Assembly: GCF_000375585.1 (NCBI RefSeq)
Contig: NZ_AQWP01000009.1
Span: 1 to 64,000, forward strand
Source of the DNA: Sinorhizobium meliloti 4H41
GTDB lineage: Bacteria; Pseudomonadota; Alphaproteobacteria; Rhizobiales; Rhizobiaceae
Length of the DNA stretch: 64,000 nucleotides
Reading direction: 5' to 3'
This document shows, piece after piece, positions 8,500 through 16,964 of this stretch (its first letter is position 1; each line of letters begins with the position of its first letter). The notes beneath the pieces are model-generated. The model had not been told where the DNA came from, searched no databases, and worked only from the letters and a program-made list of their open reading frames with translations. Position numbers and translations under genes: made by a program.

Positions 8500-9087
8500 A
8501 TGTCGGTATCCTCCATCGGCGAGATCGCCTGGGTGCTCGGAATCGTTGCCTGGTACTTCATTCGCCGCCCTTATGAACGCCGGGCCAAGCGCGTGCGAGT
8601 CGTCAGCCATCGCCGCTCAACCTCCGAGATGCTGGGGCTGGCGGCAGCCCTGCTCGGCCTCGCGATCATTCCCGCTTTTTATGTCGCAACCGGCATCCCG
8701 GAAGGAGCCGACCACCCTGCCCGGCTCTGGGCCGTCGTGGTCGGTGCCGCTATTTTCTGTCTGGCCATGTGGGTCTTTCGCAGAACCCACAAGGAACTCG
8801 GGCGCAACTGGTCGATCACGCTCGAGATTCGCGACAAGCACGAACTGATTCGCCGCGGTCCTTACGCCCTGGTCCGCCATCCCATGTATACTTCGTTCCT
8901 GCTGATGGGCGTCGGCCAGGCGTTTCTTCTGCCGAACTGGGTCGCAGGGCTGGCGGGTCTTGCCGGTTTCGCGGTCCTCTTTCTTCTGAGGGTGGACAAG
9001 GAGGAACGCATGATGATGGAAATGTTCGGCTCTGAGTATCGCGACTACATGGCGGACACCAAGCGGATCATTCCGTACATTTACTAG
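8500..9087 (+). CDS. Isoprenylcysteine methyltransferase-like (ICMT/PEMT) membrane protein
   Basis: 195 residues with about five membrane spans. The C-terminal part has the family signature: RRGPYALVRHPMYTSFLL, then EERMMMEMFGSEYRDYM, which in ICMT/phospholipid methyltransferase-like proteins forms the S-adenosylmethionine pocket. Bacterial members methylate small lipids or isoprenoid acids; the true substrate is unknown. It is the first gene of a tight operon: its stop is 6 bases before the next start. Confidence 0.85.
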   Translation: MSVSSIGEIAWVLGIVAWYFIRRPYERRAKRVRVVSHRRSTSEMLGLAAALLGLAIIPAFYVATGIPEGADHPARLWAVVVGAAIFCLAMWVFRRTHKELGRNWSITLEIRDKHELIRRGPYALVRHPMYTSFLLMGVGQAFLLPNWVAGLAGLAGFAVLFLLRVDKEERMMMEMFGSEYRDYMADTKRIIPYIY

Positions 9088-9093
9088 AGGTGC

Positions 9094-9882
9094 ATGATGC
9101 GAGGCCGAGCCCTCAAGCTTTCAGCGTCTCGGCGCCTGGTCGGGGATCTCATGCGATTTTCGATGAAGGTGCCGCGGGTGAGCGTGCAGCGGCGGATGAA
9201 TCTCGGGCCGTTGCTCAAGGCCAGAACATCGCTTGAAAGCAGGCCATCCTGGACGGCGCTCTTCCTCAAAGGATACGCCCTTCTCGCGCAGGAGACGCCC
9301 GAGTTGCGGCGCGCTTACGTCAAGTTTCCCAGACCGCAGCTCTACGAGTATCCGGGAAGCATCGCTTCCATCGCGCATGAAAGGGAGTACGAGGGCGAAC
9401 GAGTCGTGCTTCTGACGACGATCAAGAATCCGGAGCGCCGTTCGATCACGGAGCTGGGCTCCTTGATGCAGACGGCGCGAACCAGCCCCGTGCTGGAGGT
9501 CAAGGAATTCCGGCGCGCCTTGAAGATCGCCCGCCTCCCCGGCCCTGTCAGATGGCTTCTAATGTGGCTCGGTTTGAATATCGGCCGGCAAAGGGCGCGC
9601 CGTTTCGGTACATTTCAGCTGTCGGTCTATTCGGGCCTCGGCGCAGAATCGCTCAACCCTCTCACGCCTTTGACCTCACTTCTGAATTACGGCCCGATCG
9701 ACAAGGATGGCTCGGTCACGGTGCGTATCCATTATGACCACCGGGTCATGGACGGCGCCAACGTCGCGCGCGCCCTCGAGCGGTTCGAGAGGATATTGAA
9801 CGGCGAAATCACCGCCGAGCTGGAGGGGCTTGCATTTGGGCGCGACGTGACCGCTGCGGCAGGTTCCGGGGCAGCGCGATGA
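9094..9882 (+). CDS. 2-oxoacid dehydrogenase E2-like acyltransferase domain protein
   Basis: 262 residues with the chloramphenicol-acetyltransferase/E2 catalytic fold and no lipoyl or E1/E3-binding domain. The C-terminal catalytic signature HYDHRVMDGANVARAL (around residue 215) keeps the His and Asp of the HxxxDG motif used by dihydrolipoyl acyltransferases. Standing alone without lipoyl domains, it probably transfers an acyl group from CoA to something other than lipoamide. It overlaps the next gene by 4 bases (ATGA), so translation of the pair is coupled. Confidence 0.75.
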   Translation: MMRGRALKLSASRRLVGDLMRFSMKVPRVSVQRRMNLGPLLKARTSLESRPSWTALFLKGYALLAQETPELRRAYVKFPRPQLYEYPGSIASIAHEREYEGERVVLLTTIKNPERRSITELGSLMQTARTSPVLEVKEFRRALKIARLPGPVRWLLMWLGLNIGRQRARRFGTFQLSVYSGLGAESLNPLTPLTSLLNYGPIDKDGSVTVRIHYDHRVMDGANVARALERFERILNGEITAELEGLAFGRDVTAAAGSGAAR

Positions 9883-10763
9883 CTTCGGGCGGTCAAAGTC
9901 GTCCGGCCGTAGTCATCGTCGGTGCATCGCGGGGAATCGGCAAGGCAATCGCCGAAGTGGCCGCGAGGGATGGCACGCCGGTCGTAATGGTAGCGCGTTC
10001 GGCCGAATCACTGGCGGCCGCCGCCGACGGTATCCGGAAGGCCGGAGGCGAGGCGTTCACGGTCCCGCTGGATTTCCTGGCTGATGATGCGACGCTCGGT
10101 CTCGAGAACTTCCTGTCCGCAAACGGCCTGTTCTGCGACGTACTCGTCAACAGCGCCGGTTATGGATTGCGCGGAGGGGCGACGGTACTGCCGCTCGATG
10201 AACAGCTCGGCCTCGTCGACCTCAACATCCGCGCCCTTACCGAACTCACCCTGCGTTTCCTGCCGGCAATGGTCGCGCGCGGTCGCGGCGGCGTCATCAA
10301 TCTCGGTTCGGTCGCAAGCTTCACGCCGGGTCCGTATATGGCGCTCTACTATGCCAGCAAAGGTTTCGTCCGCTCCTTTTCGGAAGCGCTGCATCAGGAA
10401 CTGCGTCGCACCGGCGTGACCGTCACATGCGTGGCACCAGGGCCGGTCGCGACGGAATTTCTGGCAACCTCCGGCGCCAATCGCGTCGCGCTGTTCAAGA
10501 TCCTGCCCAAGCTCGAATCGGGCTATGTCGCTGAAAAGGCCTGGCGCGGCTACAAAGCAGGCCGCCGCCTCGTCATACCCGGCATTGCGTCCAAGCTGAC
10601 GATCCTGTTGGCGGCACTGGTCCCGTCGGCGATCATGCTGCCCCTGATCGGCCGATTGCAGCGCAGGAGCAAGGATCCGTGCCCTTGCGGATCCGGAAAA
10701 AGTTTCACCTCATGCTGCGGTGCCCGCAGCAATTCGCTCGGAATCACCACGCAGAGTCGATAG
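9879..10763 (+). CDS. Short-chain dehydrogenase with C-terminal SEC-C zinc motif
   Basis: 294 residues. An SDR domain comes first: GASRGIGKAIA near residue 16, NSAGYG near 90, Ser in the LGSVASF strand and YYASKGFVRSF with the Tyr/Lys pair near 158. A hydrophobic stretch (LTILLAALVPSAIMLPLIG) follows, then DPCPCGSGKSFTSCCG, a SEC-C zinc-binding motif normally found at the end of SecA. Fusion of SEC-C to an SDR is uncommon and suggests docking to a partner or to ribosomes. Last gene of the 8500-10763 operon. Confidence 0.88.
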   Translation: MTSGGQSRPAVVIVGASRGIGKAIAEVAARDGTPVVMVARSAESLAAAADGIRKAGGEAFTVPLDFLADDATLGLENFLSANGLFCDVLVNSAGYGLRGGATVLPLDEQLGLVDLNIRALTELTLRFLPAMVARGRGGVINLGSVASFTPGPYMALYYASKGFVRSFSEALHQELRRTGVTVTCVAPGPVATEFLATSGANRVALFKILPKLESGYVAEKAWRGYKAGRRLVIPGIASKLTILLAALVPSAIMLPLIGRLQRRSKDPCPCGSGKSFTSCCGARSNSLGITTQSR

Positions 10764-10885
10764 CGGAGTATTCGCGGAGTGGCGAGCGATCATGAAACAC
10801 CGGCGCCTCTACGATCGCTGAATAAACAGATTAAATGGCGTCCATATGCCCTTGATGATCAAGCGACATCGTCAAAGTCCCCCTT

Positions 10886-10928
10886 CTATAGCGTTTTACT
10901 GTGGCATTGAAACAGTGAGACGCTATAG
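10886..10928. repeat. Two-tier inverted repeat
   Basis: Outer arms CTATAGCGT (10886-10894) and ACGCTATAG (10920-10928) enclose an inner pair ACTGT/ACAGT around a short loop. This fits a transcribed stem-loop or a rhizobial intergenic palindrome. It lies 120 bases after the SDR/SEC-C gene. Confidence 0.6.
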
Positions 10929-11042
10929 CCCTCTGAAACTACGCGCTTTCGGGCAGAGAACCGCCACACCTTTCTAGCAAGTGCTCTAACAAAGGCCAGT
11001 TTAGATTCGGGATTCCCGCAGCGGTTTGTTTTGTTTGATCTC

Positions 11043-11149
11043 CTCATTCCTGTGCTTGTCACAGGAATCCAGCCAGACCAAGGCCTGAAAGAACGTTTCC
11101 CGCGCCGCAGACGCGGCGCTGCTGGATCTCTGTGACAGGCACAGAGATG
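11043..11149. repeat. Rhizobial intergenic repeat, copy A
   Basis: Begins CTCATTCCTGTGCTTGTCAC and contains three short palindromes: TCCTGTG/CACAGGA, GCGCCGC/GCGGCGC and CTCTGTG/CACAGAG. Nearly the same order and sequence recur at 11276-11391. The layout matches the mosaic palindromic elements (RIME or Sm-repeat type) known in Sinorhizobium and Rhizobium. Confidence 0.8.
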
Positions 11150-11275
11150 AGGGTAGAGAGGGTGCGGTCCCTCGGCGCGTTTCAGGAACCGTAAAGATAG
11201 TAAGGCGGCGCGGAAGCTCCCGCCCGTATACAGCGTCCCGCTTCGCTTCGATGTAGTGGCCGCACATCTCGGTCC

Positions 11276-11391
11276 CTCATTCCTGTGCTTGTCACAGGAA
11301 TCCAGCCAGACCAAGTCCTTGGGCTGAAAGAACGTTTCCCGCGCCGCAGACGCGGCGCTGCTCTCATCTCTCTGTGACAAGCACAGAGATG
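11276..11391. repeat. Rhizobial intergenic repeat, copy B
   Basis: Direct second copy of the element at 11043-11149 with the same three palindromes. It differs by small insertions after CCAGACCAAG and in the last arm. The two copies are separated by about 125 unique bases. Confidence 0.8.
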
Positions 11392-11540
11392 GCGAAGGAG
11401 GAGAGGTTGCATTGAAGCAAGCACGTCCGGCGGGAAACTGCTACGACGCGATCGACTGACTTCCAGATCCGAAACGCATCGTTCGGGGATTGGCCAGGCT
11501 CCCATGGACGGCCGGGCGGCCTTTCCCTGACACGGGAAGA

Positions 11541-11578
11541 ACCAGAGCATCCGATCCTGGAAGACCGGATGCTCTGGT
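11541..11578 (-). terminator. Terminator of the binding-protein gene
   Basis: Perfect 13-bp stem, ACCAGAGCATCCG (11541-11553) and CGGATGCTCTGGT (11566-11578), loop of 12 bases, about 28 bases beyond the stop codon of the minus-strand gene ending at 11606. Confidence 0.75.
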
Positions 11579-11605
11579 CGTGGCTTCAGCACCTCCGTGA
11601 TGTTG

Positions 11606-12427
11606 TCAGTCCTTGCTGTAGTCGGCGCCGTACCACTTGGTCGTCAGTTTTCCGAGTGTGCCGTCTGCCTTCATCGCTTTGATGATTTCACCTATTTTGG
11701 CAGTCCATTCCGGGTCGCCTTTATCGGCAATGACGACCGCGGGCGACCGAAAGGGATAGACATCCTCGAGGATACGGACGGGATAGTCGTTTCTGACTGC
11801 ATTTTTTGCGGTCTGCTCGGGGGCGATGACCGCGTCCAACCGAACACCGTTGCCAAGACGCAGGTCGTCGAAGGGCATCATGGAATCGGGAAACGTGCGC
11901 ACCTCGCCCGGTTCGAGATTATATTGAACCGGTGGCAAGCCCGGCGCATCGATCTCCAGGCGACGGTTGATGAAGTCTTCGGACGCCGTGCCTGTCTCGA
12001 CGCCGATAACCTTGCCATTCAGATCTTCTTCCGATTGAATGCCGCTTTCGGCATGAACGACGTAGACATAAGGGCTGTAATAGTAGATTCCGGCGAAATC
12101 GATGACCTCTGCGCGCGCCTTGGTCGGAGCGACGGAACCGACCCCGAGATCGAAACGTCCCTGCCAGTGCCCCCCGGTCATGGTTGCCCATTCCGGAGTT
12201 TCGAAACGCACGCTCACGCCCAACCGGTTGCCGATTTCCTTGGCGACATCAATGTCAAAGCCGACAAGGACGTTGTTTTCATCGAGGAAACCCTGCGGTG
12301 GCCAGCCGACATTGGTGGCGACGACCATCTCTTTTCTCTCGTTGACGCGATCAAGCGTAGGGCCCGCCACTGCCGAGCTGCAAAATATAAACAGAGACGC
12401 CGATGCTATAGCAGCAATTCTTTTCAT
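11606..12427 (-). CDS. Amino-acid-type ABC transporter periplasmic binding protein
   Basis: 273 residues from ATG 12427, which has GGAG at good spacing; a start at 12460 is unlikely. A signal peptide (MKRIAAIASASLFIFCSSAVA) is followed by the family-3 solute-binding fold: lobe-1 VATNVGWPPQGFLDENNVLVGFDIDVAKEIG, the GRFDLGVGSVAPTKAR hinge segment and VIGVETGTASEDF in lobe 2. These proteins bind polar amino acids or related compounds for an ABC importer. No permease or ATPase genes are adjacent, so it is an orphan receptor serving a distant transporter. A strong terminator follows. Confidence 0.9.
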   Translation of the reverse strand: MKRIAAIASASLFIFCSSAVAGPTLDRVNERKEMVVATNVGWPPQGFLDENNVLVGFDIDVAKEIGNRLGVSVRFETPEWATMTGGHWQGRFDLGVGSVAPTKARAEVIDFAGIYYYSPYVYVVHAESGIQSEEDLNGKVIGVETGTASEDFINRRLEIDAPGLPPVQYNLEPGEVRTFPDSMMPFDDLRLGNGVRLDAVIAPEQTAKNAVRNDYPVRILEDVYPFRSPAVVIADKGDPEWTAKIGEIIKAMKADGTLGKLTTKWYGADYSKD

Positions 12428-12638
12428 GTTTTCTCCTACCCCCCGTTGAACGGTCAACAACGTCCTAGACGTTTTTTTGCTGGGATAGTTCTACAAACGG
12501 ACGCCGTCCGCAAACCCATTTATTAGAATTGTGCTATCGGAATTTCCGATTCCACCTTCCAAAATCGGTTCTGATAGCTTCGGGTTGTCGAAATGAAACC
12601 ATCGCCGCCGGCGGGTCCATTTCGTTTCTGTCGGTGGA

Positions 12639-12657
12639 AGGCCGTCGGTGACGGCCT
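12639..12657. terminator. Short hairpin downstream of tgt
   Basis: 8-bp stem AGGCCGTC/GACGGCCT with a 3-base loop, 63 bases past the tgt stop. There is no T-run, so assignment as a terminator is weak. Confidence 0.35.
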
Positions 12658-12719
12658 CGTTCAGGGGGAGCCAAACTTTCGGGCGCGCAGATCGCAGTTA
12701 CCGGCGGGCCACGCGAAGA

Positions 12720-13850
12720 TCACACCGGTGGCAGATCGCCGCGCTGCCAGCCTTCCATGGTCTCCGCCATGAAATCGGTATAGCGCCCTTCTTCGATCGC
12801 CTTGCGGATGCCGGCCATCAACTCCTGATAATAGGCCAGATTGCTCCAGCTGAGCAGCATGCCACCGAGCGATTCGTTTGAACGGATCAGGTGGTGCAGG
12901 TAGGCGCGCGAATAGTCGCGAGTCGCCGGACAGGAAGACTGTTCGTCGAGCGGGCGCGTGTCTTCCGCATGTCGTGCATTGCGCAGATTGATGCGGCCGT
13001 AGCGCGTGAAGGCAAGCCCATGGCGTCCGGAGCGGGTCGGCATGACGCAGTCGAACATGTCGATCCCATGCGCGACCGACTTCAGGATATCGTCCGGCGT
13101 CCCGACGCCCATCAGATAGCGCGGCTTGTCGGCCGGCAGGACGGGGCAGGTCACGTCGAGCATGCCGAGCATGACCTCCTGCGGCTCACCAACGGCCAGC
13201 CCCCCGACGGCATAGCCCTTGAGGCCTAGATCCCTGAGGGCCAGGGCCGAGCGTTCGCGCAGCCTGGGAATATCGCCGCCCTGTACGATGCCGAACATCG
13301 CCTTTCCCGGCTGATCGCCGAAGGCGACCTTGCAGCGCTCTGCCCAGCGCAGCGACATTTCCATCGCGCGCTCGATCTCGTCGGGTTCCGCCGGCAGCGC
13401 CACGCATTCGTCGAGCTGCATCTGAATGTCACTGCCGAGCAGGCCCTGGATCTCGATCGAACGTTCGGGCGACATATGATAGAGCGCGCCGTCGACATGG
13501 CTCTTGAAGGTAACGCCCTGTTCGTTGAGCTTGCGCAGGCTTGACAGCGACATGACCTGGAAGCCGCCGCTGTCGGTCAGGATCGGCCGCTCCCAGCGGA
13601 TGAACTTGTGCAGTCCGCCAAGCCTGGCGACCCGTTCGGCGCCCGGGCGCAGCATCAGGTGATAGGTATTGCCCAGAATGATATCGGCGCCCAGATCGCG
13701 CACCTGGTCGAGATACATCGCCTTGACGGTGCCGACGGTTCCGACCGGCATGAAGGCAGGCGTACGGATCGTCCCGCGAGGGGTCACGACTTCGCCACGG
13801 CGCGCATTGCCGTCGTTGGCAAGCAGTTTGAATTGAAACGCTTCGGTCAT
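12720..13850 (-). CDS. tgt: tRNA-guanine transglycosylase
   Basis: 376 residues. Tgt swaps the wobble guanine of GUN-anticodon tRNAs for preQ1 on the way to queuosine. Active-site elements are present: [10 protein letters not shown], the [15 protein letters not shown] segment, GGLAVGE and the nucleophile Asp in FDCVMPTR near residue 265. The C-terminal zinc site is abnormal. Where the family has CxCxxC this protein reads [11 protein letters not shown], and the usual His in the following helix is Ser (SWSNLAYY), so three of four ligands are gone. Its ATG follows the queA stop directly, giving a two-gene queuosine operon. Confidence 0.95.
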   Translation of the reverse strand: MTEAFQFKLLANDGNARRGEVVTPRGTIRTPAFMPVGTVGTVKAMYLDQVRDLGADIILGNTYHLMLRPGAERVARLGGLHKFIRWERPILTDSGGFQVMSLSSLRKLNEQGVTFKSHVDGALYHMSPERSIEIQGLLGSDIQMQLDECVALPAEPDEIERAMEMSLRWAERCKVAFGDQPGKAMFGIVQGGDIPRLRERSALALRDLGLKGYAVGGLAVGEPQEVMLGMLDVTCPVLPADKPRYLMGVGTPDDILKSVAHGIDMFDCVMPTRSGRHGLAFTRYGRINLRNARHAEDTRPLDEQSSCPATRDYSRAYLHHLIRSNESLGGMLLSWSNLAYYQELMAGIRKAIEEGRYTDFMAETMEGWQRGDLPPV

Positions 13851-14933
13851 CTAATCTTTCCGGAAGAGCAGGCTCGAATCGCCATAGGAATAGAATCGGT
13901 ACCCCGTTGCGATCGCATGCGCATAGGCGGCGTGCATCGTCTCGAGCCCCGCAAAGGCCGAGACGAGCATGAACAGGGTCGATCTCGGCAGGTGGAAATT
14001 GGTCATCAGCATATCAACCGCGCGGAAGCGATAACCCGGCGTTATGAAAATCCCGGTTGCGCCCGACCAGGGACGGATGCTTCCGTCTTCGGCGCCTGCG
14101 CTCTCGATCAGCCGAAGCGATGTCGTGCCGACACAGACGATGCGGCCGCCGCGTTCGCGCACGGCATTGAGCTTCGCAGCGGTCACCGGATCGACGTGAC
14201 CGATTTCCTCGTGCATCACGTGGTCGGCGGTATCGTCTGCCTTGACCGGGAGGAAGGTTCCCGCACCTACATGCAGTGTGACGAAATACCGTTCGATCCC
14301 GGCCTCGTCCAGGCTGGCGAAAAGCCGGTCGGTAAAGTGCAGCCCCGCAGTCGGCGCGGCTACCGCCCCTTCCTCGCGCGCATAGACCGTCTGGTAGTCG
14401 GTCCGGTCCCGTGCATCGTCGGCACGCTTGGATGCGATGTAAGGCGGCAGGGGAATGTGTCCGACGGCCATGATCGCCTCATCGAGCGAGGGGCCCGAGA
14501 GATCGAAGCGAAGCGTCACCTCGCCGGCATCGCCTTTCTCCTCGACCACGGCCTCCAGCGATCCGAGCAGGCAGGCATTGCCGCCATGACCGAAGCTGAT
14601 CCGGTCACCCGGCTTCAATCTGCGGGCCGGACGGGCGAAAGCTTTCCAGCGACTGGGCGCGACCCGCATATGCAGCGTCAGCGACACGGGCGTGCTTATG
14701 TCCTCACCCCGGTAGCGGACGCCTTCGAGCTGCGCCGGTATGACCTTGGTGTCGTTGAAAACCAGCGCATCGCCCGGCCGCAGGAATGACGGCAGATCAA
14801 GGACGCCGCGATCTTCGAGAACCGGTTCGCCGTCGGGGCGAACGATGAGCATGCGGGCGCTGTCGCGCGGGCTTGCGGGCCTCAGCGCAATGGAATTTTC
14901 CGGCAGGTCGAAATCGAACAGGTCTACGCGCAT
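13851..14933 (-). CDS. queA: S-adenosylmethionine:tRNA ribosyltransferase-isomerase
   Basis: 360 residues, the usual length. QueA moves the ribosyl part of SAM to preQ1-tRNA to form epoxyqueuosine. Family stretches are clear: an N-terminal [62 protein letters not shown] and the C-terminal [18 protein letters not shown]. The TAG stop abuts the tgt ATG with no gap, so both are translated from one message. A rho-independent terminator ends only 24 bases before the start codon, so the operon must have a promoter inside that region or depend on read-through. Confidence 0.97.
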   Translation of the reverse strand: MRVDLFDFDLPENSIALRPASPRDSARMLIVRPDGEPVLEDRGVLDLPSFLRPGDALVFNDTKVIPAQLEGVRYRGEDISTPVSLTLHMRVAPSRWKAFARPARRLKPGDRISFGHGGNACLLGSLEAVVEEKGDAGEVTLRFDLSGPSLDEAIMAVGHIPLPPYIASKRADDARDRTDYQTVYAREEGAVAAPTAGLHFTDRLFASLDEAGIERYFVTLHVGAGTFLPVKADDTADHVMHEEIGHVDPVTAAKLNAVRERGGRIVCVGTTSLRLIESAGAEDGSIRPWSGATGIFITPGYRFRAVDMLMTNFHLPRSTLFMLVSAFAGLETMHAAYAHAIATGYRFYSYGDSSLLFRKD

Positions 14934-14956
14934 CTATGGTATCAATTAAAAGCAAA

Positions 14957-14990
14957 CCCGCCCCGGCGGCTCGCGCGCGATCGGGGCGGG
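14957..14990 (-). terminator. Rho-independent terminator between the cyclophilin gene and queA
   Basis: Stem CCCGCCCCG (14957-14965) with its complement at 14982-14990. Read on the minus strand it is followed by TTTGCTTTTAATT. It terminates the coaD-cyclophilin transcript, yet sits immediately upstream of queA on the same strand. Confidence 0.75.
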
Positions 14991-15012
14991 CAGGTCAGTG
15001 CGCTACAGCGCC

Positions 15013-15105
15013 GCGCGTCTGACGAGACGCGCAAAGATCGCCGCAGCACGTCGAACCGCTGCATGTTACGTCCTTGGATCGGGGACGATCCAAGGAAACA
15101 TGCAG
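15013..15105. repeat. Tandem hairpins in the cyclophilin-queA gap
   Basis: One stem is GCGCGTCT/AGACGCGC (15013-15032, 4-base loop). A second nested structure has outer arms CTGCATGTT (15059-15067) and AACATGCAG (15097-15105) around inner arms CCTTGGATC/GATCCAAGG (15072-15095). Probably a rhizobial palindromic element. Confidence 0.6.
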
Positions 15106-15114
15106 TAGCGCAGA

Positions 15115-15624
15115 TCAGGCGTCGGCGGCAACCCGCATCGAAACAATGGTATCCGGATCGCGGACCGGTTCGCCGCGCTTGATGTTGTCGATATTCTCCA
15201 TTCCTTCGACGACCTGGCCCCAGACGGAATACTGCTTGTTGAGCCAGGGAGCGTCGGTGAAGCAGATGAAGAACTGGGAATTGGCCGAGTTCGGCATCTG
15301 GCTGCGCGCCATGGAGCACGTTCCGCGCACATGTGAAACGTCGGAGAATTCGGCCTTCAGATCCGGCTTCGAGGAGCCGCCCATGCCCGCGCGGGACGGG
15401 TTGAATTGCTCGCCGCCGGTCTTGCCGTATTGCACGTCACCGGTCTGGGCCATGAAATCCTCGATCACGCGGTGAAAGACCACCCCGTCATAGGCGCCTT
15501 CACGCGTCAGTTCCTTGATGCGGGCGACATGGCCCGGAGCCACGTCCGGCCGCAGCTCGATCACCACCCTGCCCTTTGTGGTTTCCATGATGATCGTATT
15601 TTCCGGATCCTTGATCTCGGCCAT
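15115..15624 (-). CDS. ppiB: Peptidyl-prolyl cis-trans isomerase, cyclophilin type, cytoplasmic
   Basis: 169 residues without a signal peptide. Cyclophilin signatures: VVFHRVIEDFMAQTGDVQYG (PPIase core with the catalytic Arg), GTCSMARSQMPNSANSQFFI and LNKQYSVWGQVVEGM near the C terminus. It catalyses proline cis/trans isomerisation during folding in the cytosol. GAAGGAG precedes the start. It lies 24 bases behind a secreted paralog and is the last gene of the coaD transcript, which ends at the hairpin near 14960. The symbol follows E. coli usage. Confidence 0.93.
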   Translation of the reverse strand: MAEIKDPENTIIMETTKGRVVIELRPDVAPGHVARIKELTREGAYDGVVFHRVIEDFMAQTGDVQYGKTGGEQFNPSRAGMGGSSKPDLKAEFSDVSHVRGTCSMARSQMPNSANSQFFICFTDAPWLNKQYSVWGQVVEGMENIDNIKRGEPVRDPDTIVSMRVAADA

Positions 15625-15648
15625 GATTCTTCTCCTTCTGTTTCAGTC

Positions 15649-16221
15649 TTACCTGCCGACCTTAACGCTGATCATGCGATCTGGATCGGCAACGGCACCA
15701 TTATTGGCGTCATCGCCGAGCTTGATCTTGTCGACATTCTCCATGCCTTCGACCACCTTGCCGACGACCGTGTATTGGCCGTTGAGGAAATCGCCCGGTG
15801 CGAACATGATGAAGAACTGCGAGTTGGCACTGTTTGGATCCTGGGCGCGGGCCATACCGACCGTGCCGCGCTCGAAGGGAACGTCGGAGAACTCGGCCGG
15901 AAGGTTGGGCTTGGACGAGCCGCCGGTTCCGGCGCGATCGGGCTGGTAGCCGTCCTTCACGTCGCCGAACTCGACGTCGCCGGTCTGGGCCATGAAGCCC
16001 TTGATGACGCGATGAAAGGCGACATTGTCATATTCGCCCGCCGCGGCCAGTTCCTTGATCTGCTGGACGTGCTTCGGTGCGATATCCGGACGCAGTTCGA
16101 TGACCACCGGACCATCCTTGAGCTGAACCGTCAGAATGTTTTCGCCGGACTGCGCCAGCGCACCTCCCGTGAAGGTTGCGAGCGCCAAGGCTCCGGCAAA
16201 AGCGAATTGGAGAATCTTCAT
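15649..16221 (-). CDS. ppiA: Peptidyl-prolyl cis-trans isomerase, cyclophilin type, periplasmic
   Basis: 190 residues, a paralog of the downstream cyclophilin with an added N-terminal signal peptide (MKILQFAFAGALALATFTGGALA). The same core motifs are present: VAFHRVIKGFMAQTGDVEFG, GTVGMARAQDPNSANSQFFI and LNGQYTVVGKVVEGM. It is expected to fold proline-containing envelope proteins. AAGGAG lies before the start. The gap to coaD is 26 bases. Two adjacent cyclophilins, one exported and one not, point to an old tandem duplication. Confidence 0.93.
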   Translation of the reverse strand: MKILQFAFAGALALATFTGGALAQSGENILTVQLKDGPVVIELRPDIAPKHVQQIKELAAAGEYDNVAFHRVIKGFMAQTGDVEFGDVKDGYQPDRAGTGGSSKPNLPAEFSDVPFERGTVGMARAQDPNSANSQFFIMFAPGDFLNGQYTVVGKVVEGMENVDKIKLGDDANNGAVADPDRMISVKVGR

Positions 16222-16247
16222 TGGGACTCCTTGCGTGATGTAAAGCT

Positions 16248-16739
16248 TTATTTGCGCTTTGCCTGCAGCGCCTGGTGAACCGCCCCAGGGACGAAAGCGC
16301 TGACGTCACCGCCCATAGCCGCGATCTGCCGAACCAATGTGGCCGTAATGGGCCGTGAGGCGGTACCTGCCGGCAGGAACAGGGTCTGAATGTCAGGGGC
16401 CATCTGCCGGTTCATGCCCGCCATCTGCATCTCGTAGTCCAGGTCCGTTCCATCGCGGAGCCCCCGGACCAGCAGCCTTGCGCCGTGCTTGCGGGCGGCA
16501 TCGACCACGAGATTGTCGAAAGAGACGACGGAGATGTCGGCTGCCCTCTCCGGCAACGTCTCCTCAAGCGCGGCCCGAATGAGATCCGCCCTTTCGTCGA
16601 AGGTGAAAAGCGGCGCCTTACCGGGATGAACGCCGATCGCGACGATGACCTTGGCTGCGACGTTCAATGCCTGGACGAGTACATCGAGATGCCCGTTGGT
16701 GATCGGATCGAAGGAGCCGGGATAGAAAGCCGTGGTCAT
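16248..16739 (-). CDS. coaD: Phosphopantetheine adenylyltransferase
   Basis: 163 residues from ATG 16739; the frame is open upstream but the family start is [19 protein letters not shown]. That opening holds the nucleotidyltransferase motif (SFDPITNGH). [20 protein letters not shown] carries the pantetheine-binding region, and the C-terminal SSRP-type motif reads [15 protein letters not shown]. CoaD makes dephospho-CoA from 4'-phosphopantetheine and ATP, the penultimate step of CoA synthesis. First gene of a three-gene transcript with the two cyclophilins. Confidence 0.97.
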   Translation of the reverse strand: MTTAFYPGSFDPITNGHLDVLVQALNVAAKVIVAIGVHPGKAPLFTFDERADLIRAALEETLPERAADISVVSFDNLVVDAARKHGARLLVRGLRDGTDLDYEMQMAGMNRQMAPDIQTLFLPAGTASRPITATLVRQIAAMGGDVSAFVPGAVHQALQAKRK

Positions 16740-16964
16740 CGCGCCTGTTTCCGTTTGGTGAAGCCTTTTGTCACGGACGGCCGCGGACCGCAAGGGTTGT
16801 ACGATCCTTGCTTCCTGTTCCCCCGGAAACAGCGGCGGCAAAATGGTGAATGCTAGATGAATGCAACGTTCAAGAGGGTTTCACATCGCAAGTCATAGTG
16901 TGGAACCAAGTCGACGGGAACTTTTTTCAGTACATGCCGTTTAAAACCACGAAAGGAGACGGCC

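Larger units (their letters stand above)
10764..11605. other. 842-bp gene-free stretch rich in palindromic repeats
   Basis: No open frame here has a convincing start or composition. The stretch holds a two-tier inverted repeat (10886-10928), two copies of a roughly 110-base structured repeat and the terminator of the convergent binding-protein gene. Nothing resembling a tRNA was found. Confidence 0.7.

Noticed and set aside
10764-11605. tRNA gene or CRISPR array in the repeat-rich gap
   Set aside because: Only two copies of a long palindromic repeat with unequal content; no cloverleaf, no regular spacers, no cas genes.
14934-15114. preQ1 riboswitch upstream of queA
   Set aside because: The stems present are plain palindromes; no preQ1 aptamer pseudoknot sequence could be seen.
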